NCBI GenBank assembly: GCA_041398565.1
Contig: JAWKUN010000004.1
Coordinates: forward strand, 1-64,000
DNA: 64,000 nt
Direction of reading: 5' to 3'
Origin: DATGPD01 sp041398565
GTDB lineage: Bacteria > Planctomycetota > UBA1135 > UBA2386
Below the pieces are notes generated by a model that was not told where the DNA came from, ran no database searches, and was given only the letters and a program-made list of their open reading frames with translations. This document shows, piece after piece, positions 28,470 to 37,715 of the stretch (positions are counted from its first letter, which is position 1; each line of letters opens with the position of its first letter). Made by a program: the position numbers and the translations under genes.

Positions 28470-28850
28470 TCAGGCCGAGGGCAGGCCGAGGATCTCGCGC
28501 ACGCGGTGCAGGATCTTGCTCGGGCTGAACGGCTTGGTCAGGTAGTCGTCGGCGCCGACGCCAACGCCGGTCTCGCGGTCGCAGTCCTGCCCCTTGGCGG
28601 TCAGCAGGATGATCTTGGTGTCGCGCAGCTCGGGGTCCGCCTTGATCCGCGCCGTCACCTCGAAGCCGTTGATCTTCGGCATCATCACGTCGAGGAACAC
28701 CAGGTGCGGCCGGTGCTGGCGCACCGCTTCGAGGGCCTCTTCGCCGTTGCGCGCCTCGAAGACCTCGAACTTCTCCTTGCGGAGCACGAAGGACAGCGAG
28801 CGGCAGATGAACGGTTCGTCGTCGACGACCAGCACGCGGGTCTGGTTCAT
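28470..28850 (-). CDS. Single-domain response regulator (REC only)
   Basis: A 126-aa CheY-like receiver. The acidic pocket is VDDEP, the phospho-acceptor Asp is in VFLDVMMPKING, the switch Thr/Lys is LLTAKGQ and the conserved Lys is YLTKPFS. It has no output domain. Its start overlaps the stop of the PP2C gene as ATGA (28847-28850), so translation is coupled. It probably carries a phosphosignal to, or from, the PP2C phosphatase and anti-sigma kinase-like protein encoded just upstream. Confidence 0.94.
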   Translation of the reverse strand: MNQTRVLVVDDEPFICRSLSFVLRKEKFEVFEARNGEEALEAVRQHRPHLVFLDVMMPKINGFEVTARIKADPELRDTKIILLTAKGQDCDRETGVGVGADDYLTKPFSPSKILHRVREILGLPSA

Positions 28851-30448
28851 GCGTGCTCCTCGGGGCCGCAGGCCCGAATCGCCACCAGGGTCACGTCGTC
28901 GGCCCACGGGACCGGACCGCGGAAGGCGTCGGCAGCGCCGAGCACCGCCTGCAGGACCGTCTCCGCCGACGCCCCGCGGTGCTCCTCGAGCACCGCGCAC
29001 AGGCGCTCGACGCCGAACATGTTCTCGTCGGCATCGCACGCCTCCGTGAGACCGTCGGTGTAGAGCAAGAGCAGATCGCCGGCCGCCAACTCGAGGGTGC
29101 ATCCCTGGTAGCGCGTACCTGCCAGGAACCCGAGGACGACGTCCTCGCTCTCGTAGGTGTCGATCGGGCGGCCGTTCGCGCGCACGACCAAGGTGTCGAG
29201 GTGGCCCGCGTTCACCAGTTCGACCGTCCCGGAGTTCGGCGCGAGCGCTGCCCCCACGGCCGAGATGAATCGCTCGGTGCGCATGAGGTCTTCGTGCATC
29301 ACCTGCCCGAGCTCGGTCAAGACGCTTCCCGGCGAGGACGATCGGCCGGCGAGCACGCGCAGCGACATGCGCGCGCTGACCATGAGCATGCCGCTGGCGA
29401 GGTTGTGACCGGACACGTCCATCAAGGCCGCCAGTGTGCGGCCGTCGGCCATGCCCAGGAAGTCGAAGTAGTCGCCGCCGACGGTGCCGCAGGCACGGTT
29501 GCAGCCGGCGATGTCGAAGCCAGCCACCTTCACCGAACTCGCCGTCTGGATCTGCCGGTGGATCTCCTGCGCCGTCTCCAGCTCCTTGCCCAGCTCGGCG
29601 ACGCGGCGGGTGCCGAGAACCGAGCCCAGCATGGCGGCCACGGCGTGCGCCAGCTTGGTCTCCTGCGACGACAGCTCGGTGTTGGAGGTGTAGCTGTTGG
29701 CCACCTTGTCCATCAACAACAGCACGCCGAGCGTGTGCGTGTTGGCGCCGGTGCCGTAGCGCACCGGCACGGCGATGAGCTCGCGCTTCGCCAGGCTCTC
29801 GGGACCGTCCTTCTCCTTCAGCTCGTCGACGTGGGCGAGCAGGGCGGCACCGGAGCCGCGCAAGGCCTGGCCGACGAGCCCGTTGCCGGGGACGAAGCGA
29901 CCTGCTGCCGGCGTCGGCACCGCGCGCGGTTGCCCGCCGCCATCGGCGACGATGTGGACCAGGATCTCACAGCTGCCGTCGGGACGCGCCCGCACGTAGA
30001 GGACACGTTCGGCACTCGACGCTACCACCAGCGCACGCGCTCCGGTCTCGGCCACCTCTTCTTCCGTGCGGCCGGTCGGCAGGGTCGGCAGGACGTCGCC
30101 CCACATCGACGCCTCCTCCAGCAACGCCAGCGACGTCGGGTACATGCCCTCGAGGTCGCGCTGCAGCTGCTCGCGCTCCTGGGCCAGCTCGACCACCCCG
30201 GCGAGGAACTCGCCGAGGCTGTCACTGGCGCCGGTCGCCGGCGTCAACACGAACTCCTGCTCGTCGAGCGTCGCGCGCAGGCCCCGACCGTCGGCGTCGA
30301 CGGCGGCGGCCGGCACGGCGCTGGCGCCGTCGGCGGCGAAGCGCTGGGCGAGGTCACCGCCGGGCTCGAGCACGTGCACGACCACCTCGCCGTGCACTGC
30401 GCGAGGCAGGGCCGCCAGCCAGCCGAGCTTTGTCGAGGACGCGTTCAA
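28847..30448 (-). CDS. PP2C (SpoIIE-like) protein phosphatase with GAF domain
   Basis: A 533-aa phosphatase likely to dephosphorylate a serine or threonine on a partner-switch protein. The N-terminal segment (1-110) is followed by a GAF domain (about 115-285; AGRFVPGNGLVGQALRG, VPVRYGTGANTHTLGVLLL). The linker QIHRQIQ-like helix leads to a SpoIIE/PP2C domain (about 305-525) with GGDYFDFLG, LMDVSGHNLASGM, NAGHLDTLVV and YTDGLTEACD. These hold the Mn/Mg-binding acidic residues. The gene sits between the HATPase gene (14 bp upstream) and the receiver gene (4-bp overlap). The usual STAS antagonist is not encoded in this window. Confidence 0.93.
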   Translation of the reverse strand: MNASSTKLGWLAALPRAVHGEVVVHVLEPGGDLAQRFAADGASAVPAAAVDADGRGLRATLDEQEFVLTPATGASDSLGEFLAGVVELAQEREQLQRDLEGMYPTSLALLEEASMWGDVLPTLPTGRTEEEVAETGARALVVASSAERVLYVRARPDGSCEILVHIVADGGGQPRAVPTPAAGRFVPGNGLVGQALRGSGAALLAHVDELKEKDGPESLAKRELIAVPVRYGTGANTHTLGVLLLMDKVANSYTSNTELSSQETKLAHAVAAMLGSVLGTRRVAELGKELETAQEIHRQIQTASSVKVAGFDIAGCNRACGTVGGDYFDFLGMADGRTLAALMDVSGHNLASGMLMVSARMSLRVLAGRSSSPGSVLTELGQVMHEDLMRTERFISAVGAALAPNSGTVELVNAGHLDTLVVRANGRPIDTYESEDVVLGFLAGTRYQGCTLELAAGDLLLLYTDGLTEACDADENMFGVERLCAVLEEHRGASAETVLQAVLGAADAFRGPVPWADDVTLVAIRACGPEEHA

Positions 30449-30461
30449 GGCCGGCGCCAGT

Positions 30462-30953
30462 TCAGCTCGCCGCCGAGGGCTGGGTGGACACGGAGCGCGC
30501 GCTCGCGGCCTTGCGCATGGTGACGACGTTGCAGCCGTCGACCCGCTCGTACTCGAGTGAGTCCATGACCGCCCGAGCGATCATGATACCGAAGCCGCCG
30601 CTGTCGCTCGGGAGGGCATCGTCGGACACCTCCGGCGCGGGCGCCGTACGCGGGTCGAACAGCGGTCCCTCGTCGCGCAGCGACACCGAGAAACCGTGCC
30701 GGTCGGTGACGAAGCGGACGATCAGCGGCCGCGAGTCGTCGCCGTCGTAGGCGTGCCGGTACACGTTGGTGACCATCTCCTGCAGGGCCACCAAGATGTT
30801 GTAGCGGGTGCCTTCGGGGTCATCCTGGAAGGGCACCGACTCGAGCAACGCCTCGCCTGCTTGCCAGACCATGCGCAGGTGATCCATCGATCCGCACAGG
30901 CGCAGTTCAACGTTCGCAAACATTGCGTTCGTGTCCATCGGGTCTGACTGCAT
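30462..30953 (-). CDS. Anti-sigma factor kinase-like protein (RsbW/SpoIIAB HATPase fold)
   Basis: A 163-aa single GHKL-ATPase domain. The N box is EMVTNVYRHAYDGDD, the G1 box is DEGPLFDP and the G2 box is SGGFGIMIARAVMDSL. Such proteins bind a sigma factor or phosphorylate an antagonist in partner-switching systems. ATG 30953 has GAGG 5 nt upstream. Together with the following PP2C and receiver genes it forms a compact three-gene operon (30953 to 28470). No sigma factor or STAS partner is adjacent, so the target is unknown. Confidence 0.9.
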   Translation of the reverse strand: MQSDPMDTNAMFANVELRLCGSMDHLRMVWQAGEALLESVPFQDDPEGTRYNILVALQEMVTNVYRHAYDGDDSRPLIVRFVTDRHGFSVSLRDEGPLFDPRTAPAPEVSDDALPSDSGGFGIMIARAVMDSLEYERVDGCNVVTMRKAASARSVSTQPSAAS

Positions 30954-31113
30954 GGTTCCTCGACGCTCTCTCCGTATCTCCCGTGTCCCTATCGGCCGGG
31001 GCCGGGCCGACCTTGACCGGGCCCGCGCGCCGGCGTTGGACGCCCGGCGCCAAGGGAGCGCTGGGGCGTTTTCGTTCGCATTTCACCTGCCGTCCCCTAC
31101 CATCGCGCGCCTC

Positions 31114-32184
31114 ATGAGCGCTTGGGAGGGCATCAAGCGGTCGGTCGCATCGGCGGCTCTATTCGCGGCGGCACTCGTCGCGGCGTTGTTCCTCGGCGCC
31201 TGCGCCGGGCCAACCAGCCGCATCGTGCAGCGTGGCGTCTTCGAGCGCACGCCGAGCCTGACCGTCGACTCCATCACCGGGCCGGTGCGCGGCGATGGTC
31301 TCGGGGAGTTGGCCACCTTGCAGCGGTTGCCGCCGAGTCCGGCCAACGAGCTCCGGCGCGCGTTCATCCTCAGCGAGAACGGCGACCGCAACGGCGCCGT
31401 CGCCATCGCCAACCGCCTCCTGTACGGCGAGGAACCACCGACCGCTGCCACGGAGGCGCTGGCACGCTACGTCCGCGCCCGGGCCAGTCGGGGAGTCACG
31501 TCGGCCGAGGAGGTCGACGCCGACGTCCAGCGCGCCCGGGAGCTGACCGCGGACTCGGCGTTCCTGGCACTCTTGGATGCCGAGTTCGCCGGCGGACGCG
31601 CGACGGTCGTGGCCGCGCCGGCCCCGGTCGAGCCCACGGGGACGGCGTGGACCGCGCCACCGATCCTGCCTCGCGCCACCTGGAACGCCCGGCCCATCGA
31701 TCGCGGCGACGTGCTGCCGTTGGGCCGCCCCACCTGCATCACGGTCCATCACACGACCATTCTCCTCCACAGCACCAGCGCCAAGGTGGCGGCCGCTCAG
31801 CTCTACCAGATCCAGGGCGACCACCAGCGCTCGAACGGATGGGCGGACATCGGCTACCACTTCCTCATCGATCGTGCCGGCCGGGTGTGGGAAGGCCGCG
31901 AGCTGCGTTGGCAAGGGGCCCACGCCGGTGGGACTGCCAACCGCGGCAACATCGGCGTGTGCCTGCTCGGCCGTTTCCTGCGCGGAGGAGACGGGCAGGA
32001 GCCATCGCCGCAGCAGGCGGAGAGCCTCGAACGACTCCTCCGCTGGCTCGGACAGGAGTACGGGATCGACGCCGCTCACATCTACCCCCACCGGCGCTTC
32101 AAGGCGACCGAGTGCCCGGGCCCCCGGCTCGAGGCGGTGATGAACGACATCCGCCGGCGGATGGAACGGTCCGCGCAGAGCTGA
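31114..32184 (+). CDS. N-acetylmuramoyl-L-alanine amidase lipoprotein (PGRP/amidase_2)
   Basis: A peptidoglycan-cleaving enzyme anchored as a lipoprotein. The signal (about 1-27) ends in LFLGAC, a lipobox. Residues about 30-175 form an Ala-rich, helical region without a recognised domain. The amidase_2 domain spans about 180-345. Its first zinc ligand is in ITVHHTT, a catalytic Tyr is in DIGYHFLID, and further ligands lie in AHIYPHRRF and the TECPGPRL segment. ATG 31114 is the clear start, and the gene is divergent from the anti-sigma operon. A hairpin repeat begins immediately after its stop codon. Confidence 0.9.
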   Translation: MSAWEGIKRSVASAALFAAALVAALFLGACAGPTSRIVQRGVFERTPSLTVDSITGPVRGDGLGELATLQRLPPSPANELRRAFILSENGDRNGAVAIANRLLYGEEPPTAATEALARYVRARASRGVTSAEEVDADVQRARELTADSAFLALLDAEFAGGRATVVAAPAPVEPTGTAWTAPPILPRATWNARPIDRGDVLPLGRPTCITVHHTTILLHSTSAKVAAAQLYQIQGDHQRSNGWADIGYHFLIDRAGRVWEGRELRWQGAHAGGTANRGNIGVCLLGRFLRGGDGQEPSPQQAESLERLLRWLGQEYGIDAAHIYPHRRFKATECPGPRLEAVMNDIRRRMERSAQS

Positions 32185-32244
32185 GCTGCAAGGGCTGCGA
32201 ATCGTCGCGCCACGCGCGAATTCGGCGATGCCGTTCCGCTTGCC
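32185..32244 (+). repeat. Dispersed hairpin repeat, copy 2 (directly after the amidase stop codon)
   Basis: This 60-bp segment begins at the base after the amidase TGA (32182-32184). It matches 10023-10081 at about 52 positions, with the first 25 bases identical. The hairpin CGAAT-cgt-CGCG-loop-CGCG-a-ATTCG lies at 32198-32224, with loop CCACG instead of TCGGG. Conservation of the stem but not the loop suggests the structure matters. It may act as a transcription stop or mRNA 3' stabiliser, or be a small mobile palindromic element. Confidence 0.82.
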
Positions 32245-32339
32245 GCCGAGTCCACAACGGGCGTGCCGGCTCTCCGGCCCCGGACGTTCGTCGGCGTTCC
32301 TGTCCGATCTCGCCTCACGCCGATAGCACCGCGCCGCCG

Positions 32340-33568
32340 ATGTTGTCGTCGGTGGAGACGCTCGAGCCGCTGAAGAGACCGCACGGGCTGGACATCGTTC
32401 CGGCGGCGACGGTGACGTGCGCCCTGCTCACGACCCTGACCGTCTTGAGCACGGTGTTCGCAGCGGACGAGTCGGTCATGCCCGCGCTGCGTTCGCTCTA
32501 CACCGGCACGCTCTACATCTGCTTCCGGGTGATCCGCCGGCGCAGCAGCCTGCCGCGGGCCTCGCCCTTCCTCCTGGTGGAGATCGGGTTCCTGCTGCTC
32601 ACCGCCACCTTCGTCATCGGCGCGGTGGTGCGGATCCTGCCGGTCGAAGCCAATCCCGAGGCCGTCGACCGCACCGTTTCGGCGCTCGAGCAGGGCCCAG
32701 GGTTCTTGCTCGGGGTGAGCCTGCTCTCGTACGGGATCGTGCTCTTGATCGCCGAACTGCTGGGGCGGCAGCAGAAGCTCGAACGCACGTACGCCAACAC
32801 CCGTGGCGCCCTGGAGTCTTCGGAACACGCCCGGCGCACGATGGAGCACCGTCTGCTCGAGGCGGAGGCGCTGCGGGCCGTGGGCGAGCTTGCGGCCGGA
32901 GTGGCCCACGACCTGCGCAACCCGCTGTCCATCGTGCAGGCCACGGTCGAAGGCCTTGCCGAACAGGTGGCTGCATCGGGCCACCAAGAGCACTTCCGCG
33001 TGATCGCGCGCAATCTCGCCCGCGCCGAGGCGACCATCCAATCCCTGCTCGACGTGGGACGCACCGGACCGGCGACGCCCTCACCCACCGCCGCCGATGA
33101 GCTCCTGAGCGACGCGCAGGACATCGTGCTGCCGGCGGCAGCCGAGCGCGGCCTCGAGGTTCGCGTGGCTTTGGCGGGCGTCGGGCCGCTGCAGGTCGAC
33201 CGTGCTGCCGCCGTGCGTGCGTTGGTCAACTTGCTGACCAACGCGGTCGAGGCGAGCGTGCAGGGTGGCGTCGTCGTGCTGCGCGGGCGCTACCGCACCT
33301 TCGCCGGCGTCGCCCGCCTGTGGGTCGCCATCGAGGATCGCGGCGTCGGGGTGCCCCGGCACCAACGCTCGCGCTTGTTCCGCCCGTTCTTCACCACCAA
33401 GAAGCGTGGCACCGGTCTCGGCCTGCTGTCGGCCAGACGCATCGTGGCGGCGATGGGGGGAGACGTGCGCCTGTATCCCCGCGCGCGCGGCGGCACGCGC
33501 GCACTCCTGTATCTGCCGGCGGCCGCGAGCCCCCGCCAGGCGTCCCTGGCCGCCTCTGGAACCCGGCG

Positions 33569-33572
<4 letters not shown>
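32340..33572 (+). CDS. Membrane sensor histidine kinase
   Basis: A 410-aa kinase with three clear membrane segments in its first ~145 residues (VPAATVTCALLTTLTVLSTVFA, FLLVEIGFLLLTATFVIGAVV, LLGVSLLSYGIVLLIAELLG) and no periplasmic sensor domain. A coiled linker leads to HisKA with His190 in GVAHDLRNPLS. The ATPase domain has NLLTNAVEASVQGG, IEDRGVGVP and GTGLGLLSARRIV, ending near 400. Such few-loop kinases often sense the membrane or intramembrane ligands. The stop overlaps the start of the NtrC-type gene as ATGA, so the two form a cognate pair. Confidence 0.93.
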
Positions 33573-34954
<1,382 letters not shown>

Positions 34955-35093
34955 GTGGCCGACGACCGCGGCAGAGCACGCCGAGTCCGACCCGGAGACC
35001 GACATTGTTTTCGACCGTCACACCGGCACAAGGCCTACGCTCTGGGGGCTCGCGCCGATCTTCGCGTGCGTCCGGCCGGCCCTTTGCAAAGCG

Positions 35094-36254
35094 ATGCCCC
35101 ACTGCCGACTCAGCCCGAACGGATCCCGAGGGCCACTCCCCGGAGTGGCCCTCGCGCTTTTTTGTCCGGACCTGGTTTTGCTCGCGGTCCTGGCCGGCCT
35201 GGCTGCTTGCAGCCCCGCCCCAGGCACGGCGCCGTGGGAACCGCGGCCGACCTCCGTCGATTTCGGCATGATCCCGCACGGCGAGGTCTCCACCAAGCGC
35301 GTGGCCATCGACTTCCCCCGCGATCGCGGCCCGATGGTTCCTCTCGCGTTCCGCGGCAACTGCTCGTGCGCGTCGTGGGCGTTCGTCGCCGTCGCCAAGG
35401 ACGGGAGCGAGCGCCGCTCGCTGGGCCGAGCTGCGGTCGAGCACGCCGTGCTGCCCGACGAGTCCTTGTTCCTCGAGCTGAGCTTGGACACCCGGCGCAA
35501 GGAGGCAGCGGAGCAGGCCAAGATCACCAGTTCGGGCGAAGTGCTGCTCGTCGATCTGGGTGAGACGCAGGGCCGCGTCGCCATTCCGGTCTCGTTCACG
35601 TACGGCATCGACGCTCCGGTGGAGCTGTCCCCGTTCGCGCACGTCGACTTCGGCGCGCTGCCCCTGTCGCGGCGCTACTCCGTCAGCCTCGAACTCCGGG
35701 CCCGCGGCAAACCCGACGCGCGCTTCGGGCCAGTGCACGTCGACGACCCACGGGTCCACGCGTCGCTGCGCCAGGACGGGGCAGTCACCGTGCTCGACGT
35801 GCGCGTCGTGCCGGATCGGGGGCTGGGCCTCGGAGCCATGCGCACGCTGATCTCGGTGGAGACGGACCTCGAAGGCGGCTACGTGGTGCCGATCCCGGTC
35901 ACCGGGCAGGTCGTCGACGACATCGAGGTGCGGCCCATGGAGCGCATCTCGTTCGGTCGCATCGATCTCGGCAGCGAGCAGACCGGGGAGGTCATCCTGC
36001 GCGACCACGACACCTCGCGCCCCGCCGAATTCGTGGTGCTCGGCATCCGCGGCGTGGTCGGCAAGGATCTTGCCAACCACTTCGACGCCGTGCTGCAGAC
36101 CATCGATGGCGACGAGCGCAGTGCCCGCCTGGTGCTACGCTACAAGGGCACGTACAGCGCCACCCGCGCCTTTCGTGGCTTCGTCGATCTCGGCAAGCGC
36201 GGCCAGCCGGGGAGCGTCGTCAGCATCGAGTTCGTTGGATTCGGCAATGAATGA
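35094..36254 (+). CDS. DUF1573-like exported lipoprotein
   Basis: An up to 386-aa surface protein with repeated Ig-like strands of the DUF1573 type: an opening module PTSVDFGMIPHGEVSTKRV, then SPFAHVDFGALPLSRRY and MERISFGRIDLGSEQTG, spaced about 110-120 residues. A CSCAS Cys pair lies in the first module. A hydrophobic stretch ending in LAGLAAC looks like a lipobox. The start is uncertain. ATG 35094 gives a 39-residue signal but places a strong intrinsic terminator (35127-35163) inside the first codons. GTG 35145 and TTG 35178 are later options. It overlaps the downstream multihaem cytochrome by 8 bp, so the two are co-expressed. Confidence 0.78.
   Translation: MPHCRLSPNGSRGPLPGVALALFCPDLVLLAVLAGLAACSPAPGTAPWEPRPTSVDFGMIPHGEVSTKRVAIDFPRDRGPMVPLAFRGNCSCASWAFVAVAKDGSERRSLGRAAVEHAVLPDESLFLELSLDTRRKEAAEQAKITSSGEVLLVDLGETQGRVAIPVSFTYGIDAPVELSPFAHVDFGALPLSRRYSVSLELRARGKPDARFGPVHVDDPRVHASLRQDGAVTVLDVRVVPDRGLGLGAMRTLISVETDLEGGYVVPIPVTGQVVDDIEVRPMERISFGRIDLGSEQTGEVILRDHDTSRPAEFVVLGIRGVVGKDLANHFDAVLQTIDGDERSARLVLRYKGTYSATRAFRGFVDLGKRGQPGSVVSIEFVGFGNE
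35127..35163 (+). terminator. Strong intrinsic terminator after the sensor kinase/NtrC pair
   Basis: CGAGGGCCACTCC (35127-35139) pairs perfectly with GGAGTGGCCCTCG (35142-35154) over a 2-nt loop, and is followed by T6 at 35158-35163. It is the only classical GC-stem plus T-run structure I could identify in the window. It would end the two-gene operon 32340-34954. It also lies within the possible N-terminal codons of the DUF1573 gene, which either starts later or is controlled by this structure. Confidence 0.88.
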
Positions 36255-37695
36255 TCAGCCCCCTTGGCTGCGCCGCCGCCCGTTGGCGGTCGGCGTCGCC
36301 CTCCTGACGCCTCTGCTCGCATTGTGCGAGCGGCCGCAGTCCGGAGTCTCCTCGCCACCGGCCGTGTCCGCTCAGCTCGGACCGCGCCTGCGCATGCGCA
36401 TCTCCGGCAATCTCGAGGGGCGCCTCGAGCCGTGCGGCTGCGCCAGCGGCCAGCTGGGAGGCCTGGCGCGGCGAGCCTTCTACCTACAACAGGATCGCAA
36501 CTACGACCTGTTGATCGAGGGCGGCAACGCCGTCAAGGACGGCTCCCCGCTCGAGAGCGAGAAGCTGGCGACCGCGCTTTCGGTCCTCGACCTGCGCGGC
36601 TACGCCGTGTTGGGGCTCGGCGAGAACGACTTCTTGCTGCCTCCGCGCGATCTCGCCATGTACCTGCAGGGCTTCGCAGTGACCGCCGTGGCTTCCGACC
36701 TGGTCGAGAACGCGCCGGTGAACGCGGGCGAGGCGTTCCCCAGCAAGCCCTATCGCGACCACGAGGGCGCCGTGCCGGCGCGCATCGCGTCGCTGGTCAT
36801 GCACCTGCCGACGGGCGACGCGGGCAAGCACTTCTCCCTGCTGCCTCCCGAGCGGGCGTGGAGCCAGGCCATGGCCGAGTGTCCGGCCGAACGTCTGCGC
36901 ATCCTGTTGGTGCACGGCAACGAACACGAGGTGCGCGCTGCGGCCGGCTACGCGCCGCGCCCCGACCTCGTCGTCGGGGTGTCCCAGGCGTTCAACGAGC
37001 CCCCGGGCCAGCCGGAGACGGTGAACGGCGTGCCGGTGGTCTTCACTGGGATCCGCGGACGCATGCTCCTCGATGTCACCTTGGCTCGGCGCGAGAGCGA
37101 CGGCACACCCGAGCTCACCCGCTACGAAGTCGTTGGCCTCGCCGGCAGCAAGACGGCGCCGGGAGCTGCCGAGGACCGCGAGACCCGCGCCATGATCCTC
37201 GACCACCGCCACCAGGTGCAGACCCTGGGCCTGCGCGAGCGGATGGCCGAGCAGAAGCCGGCGCCCGGCGGCCGGCGCTACGTCGGCTCCGACGCCTGCG
37301 CCGACTGCCACGAAGCGGCGACGAAGGCGTGGAAGGCCAGCAAGCATGCGCAGGCTTGGGCGACCCTGGAGAAGGCAGAGAGCGGCACGCGCTACGGCTG
37401 GCCGGTGACCGCCTACCCGGACTGCGTGGGTTGCCACGTCGTCGGCTACGGGGAGCGCTCAGGATTCGTGAACGCCGACAAGACTCCGGGGCTGCGCGAC
37501 GTCGGTTGCGAGGCCTGCCATGGACCGGGCGACCAGCACATCGAGGCCTACGCGGAGGGCCTCGAGCCCAAGGAAGGTGACAAGGGTTTCATGGGCAGGG
37601 TCGGACCGCATCCCTGTCTTCGGTGCCACGACTTCGAGCAGTCACCGACCTTCGTGTTCAACGATCGCTGGAAGGAGATCGAACACGGCCGTTGA
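36247..37695 (+). CDS. Exported multihaem (four CxxCH) cytochrome with UshA-like N-terminal region
   Basis: A 482-aa periplasmic protein. After a signal region, residues about 50-330 hold a metallophosphoesterase/5'-nucleotidase-like segment with the planctomycete motif LEPCGCASGQLGGLARR and RILLVHGNEHEV. The C-terminal part (about 345-470) has four c-type haem sites: CADCH, CVGCH, CEACH and CLRCH, as in the cytochrome c554 group. Axial-ligand His residues are plausible in SKHAQAW and QHIEAY. ATG 36247 overlaps the DUF1573 stop by 8 bp. The pair probably forms an extracytoplasmic redox module, but donor and acceptor are unknown. Confidence 0.9.
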   Translation: MNDQPPWLRRRPLAVGVALLTPLLALCERPQSGVSSPPAVSAQLGPRLRMRISGNLEGRLEPCGCASGQLGGLARRAFYLQQDRNYDLLIEGGNAVKDGSPLESEKLATALSVLDLRGYAVLGLGENDFLLPPRDLAMYLQGFAVTAVASDLVENAPVNAGEAFPSKPYRDHEGAVPARIASLVMHLPTGDAGKHFSLLPPERAWSQAMAECPAERLRILLVHGNEHEVRAAAGYAPRPDLVVGVSQAFNEPPGQPETVNGVPVVFTGIRGRMLLDVTLARRESDGTPELTRYEVVGLAGSKTAPGAAEDRETRAMILDHRHQVQTLGLRERMAEQKPAPGGRRYVGSDACADCHEAATKAWKASKHAQAWATLEKAESGTRYGWPVTAYPDCVGCHVVGYGERSGFVNADKTPGLRDVGCEACHGPGDQHIEAYAEGLEPKEGDKGFMGRVGPHPCLRCHDFEQSPTFVFNDRWKEIEHGR

Positions 37696-37715
37696 GCGCG
37701 CAGCGGCGCGCCGCG

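Noticed and set aside
25291..28545. 1084-residue plus-strand open frame
   Set aside because: It runs antisense to the PVC dehydrogenase, which has clear propeller and CxxCH motifs. The plus frame is a GC-driven shadow with no recognisable domain.
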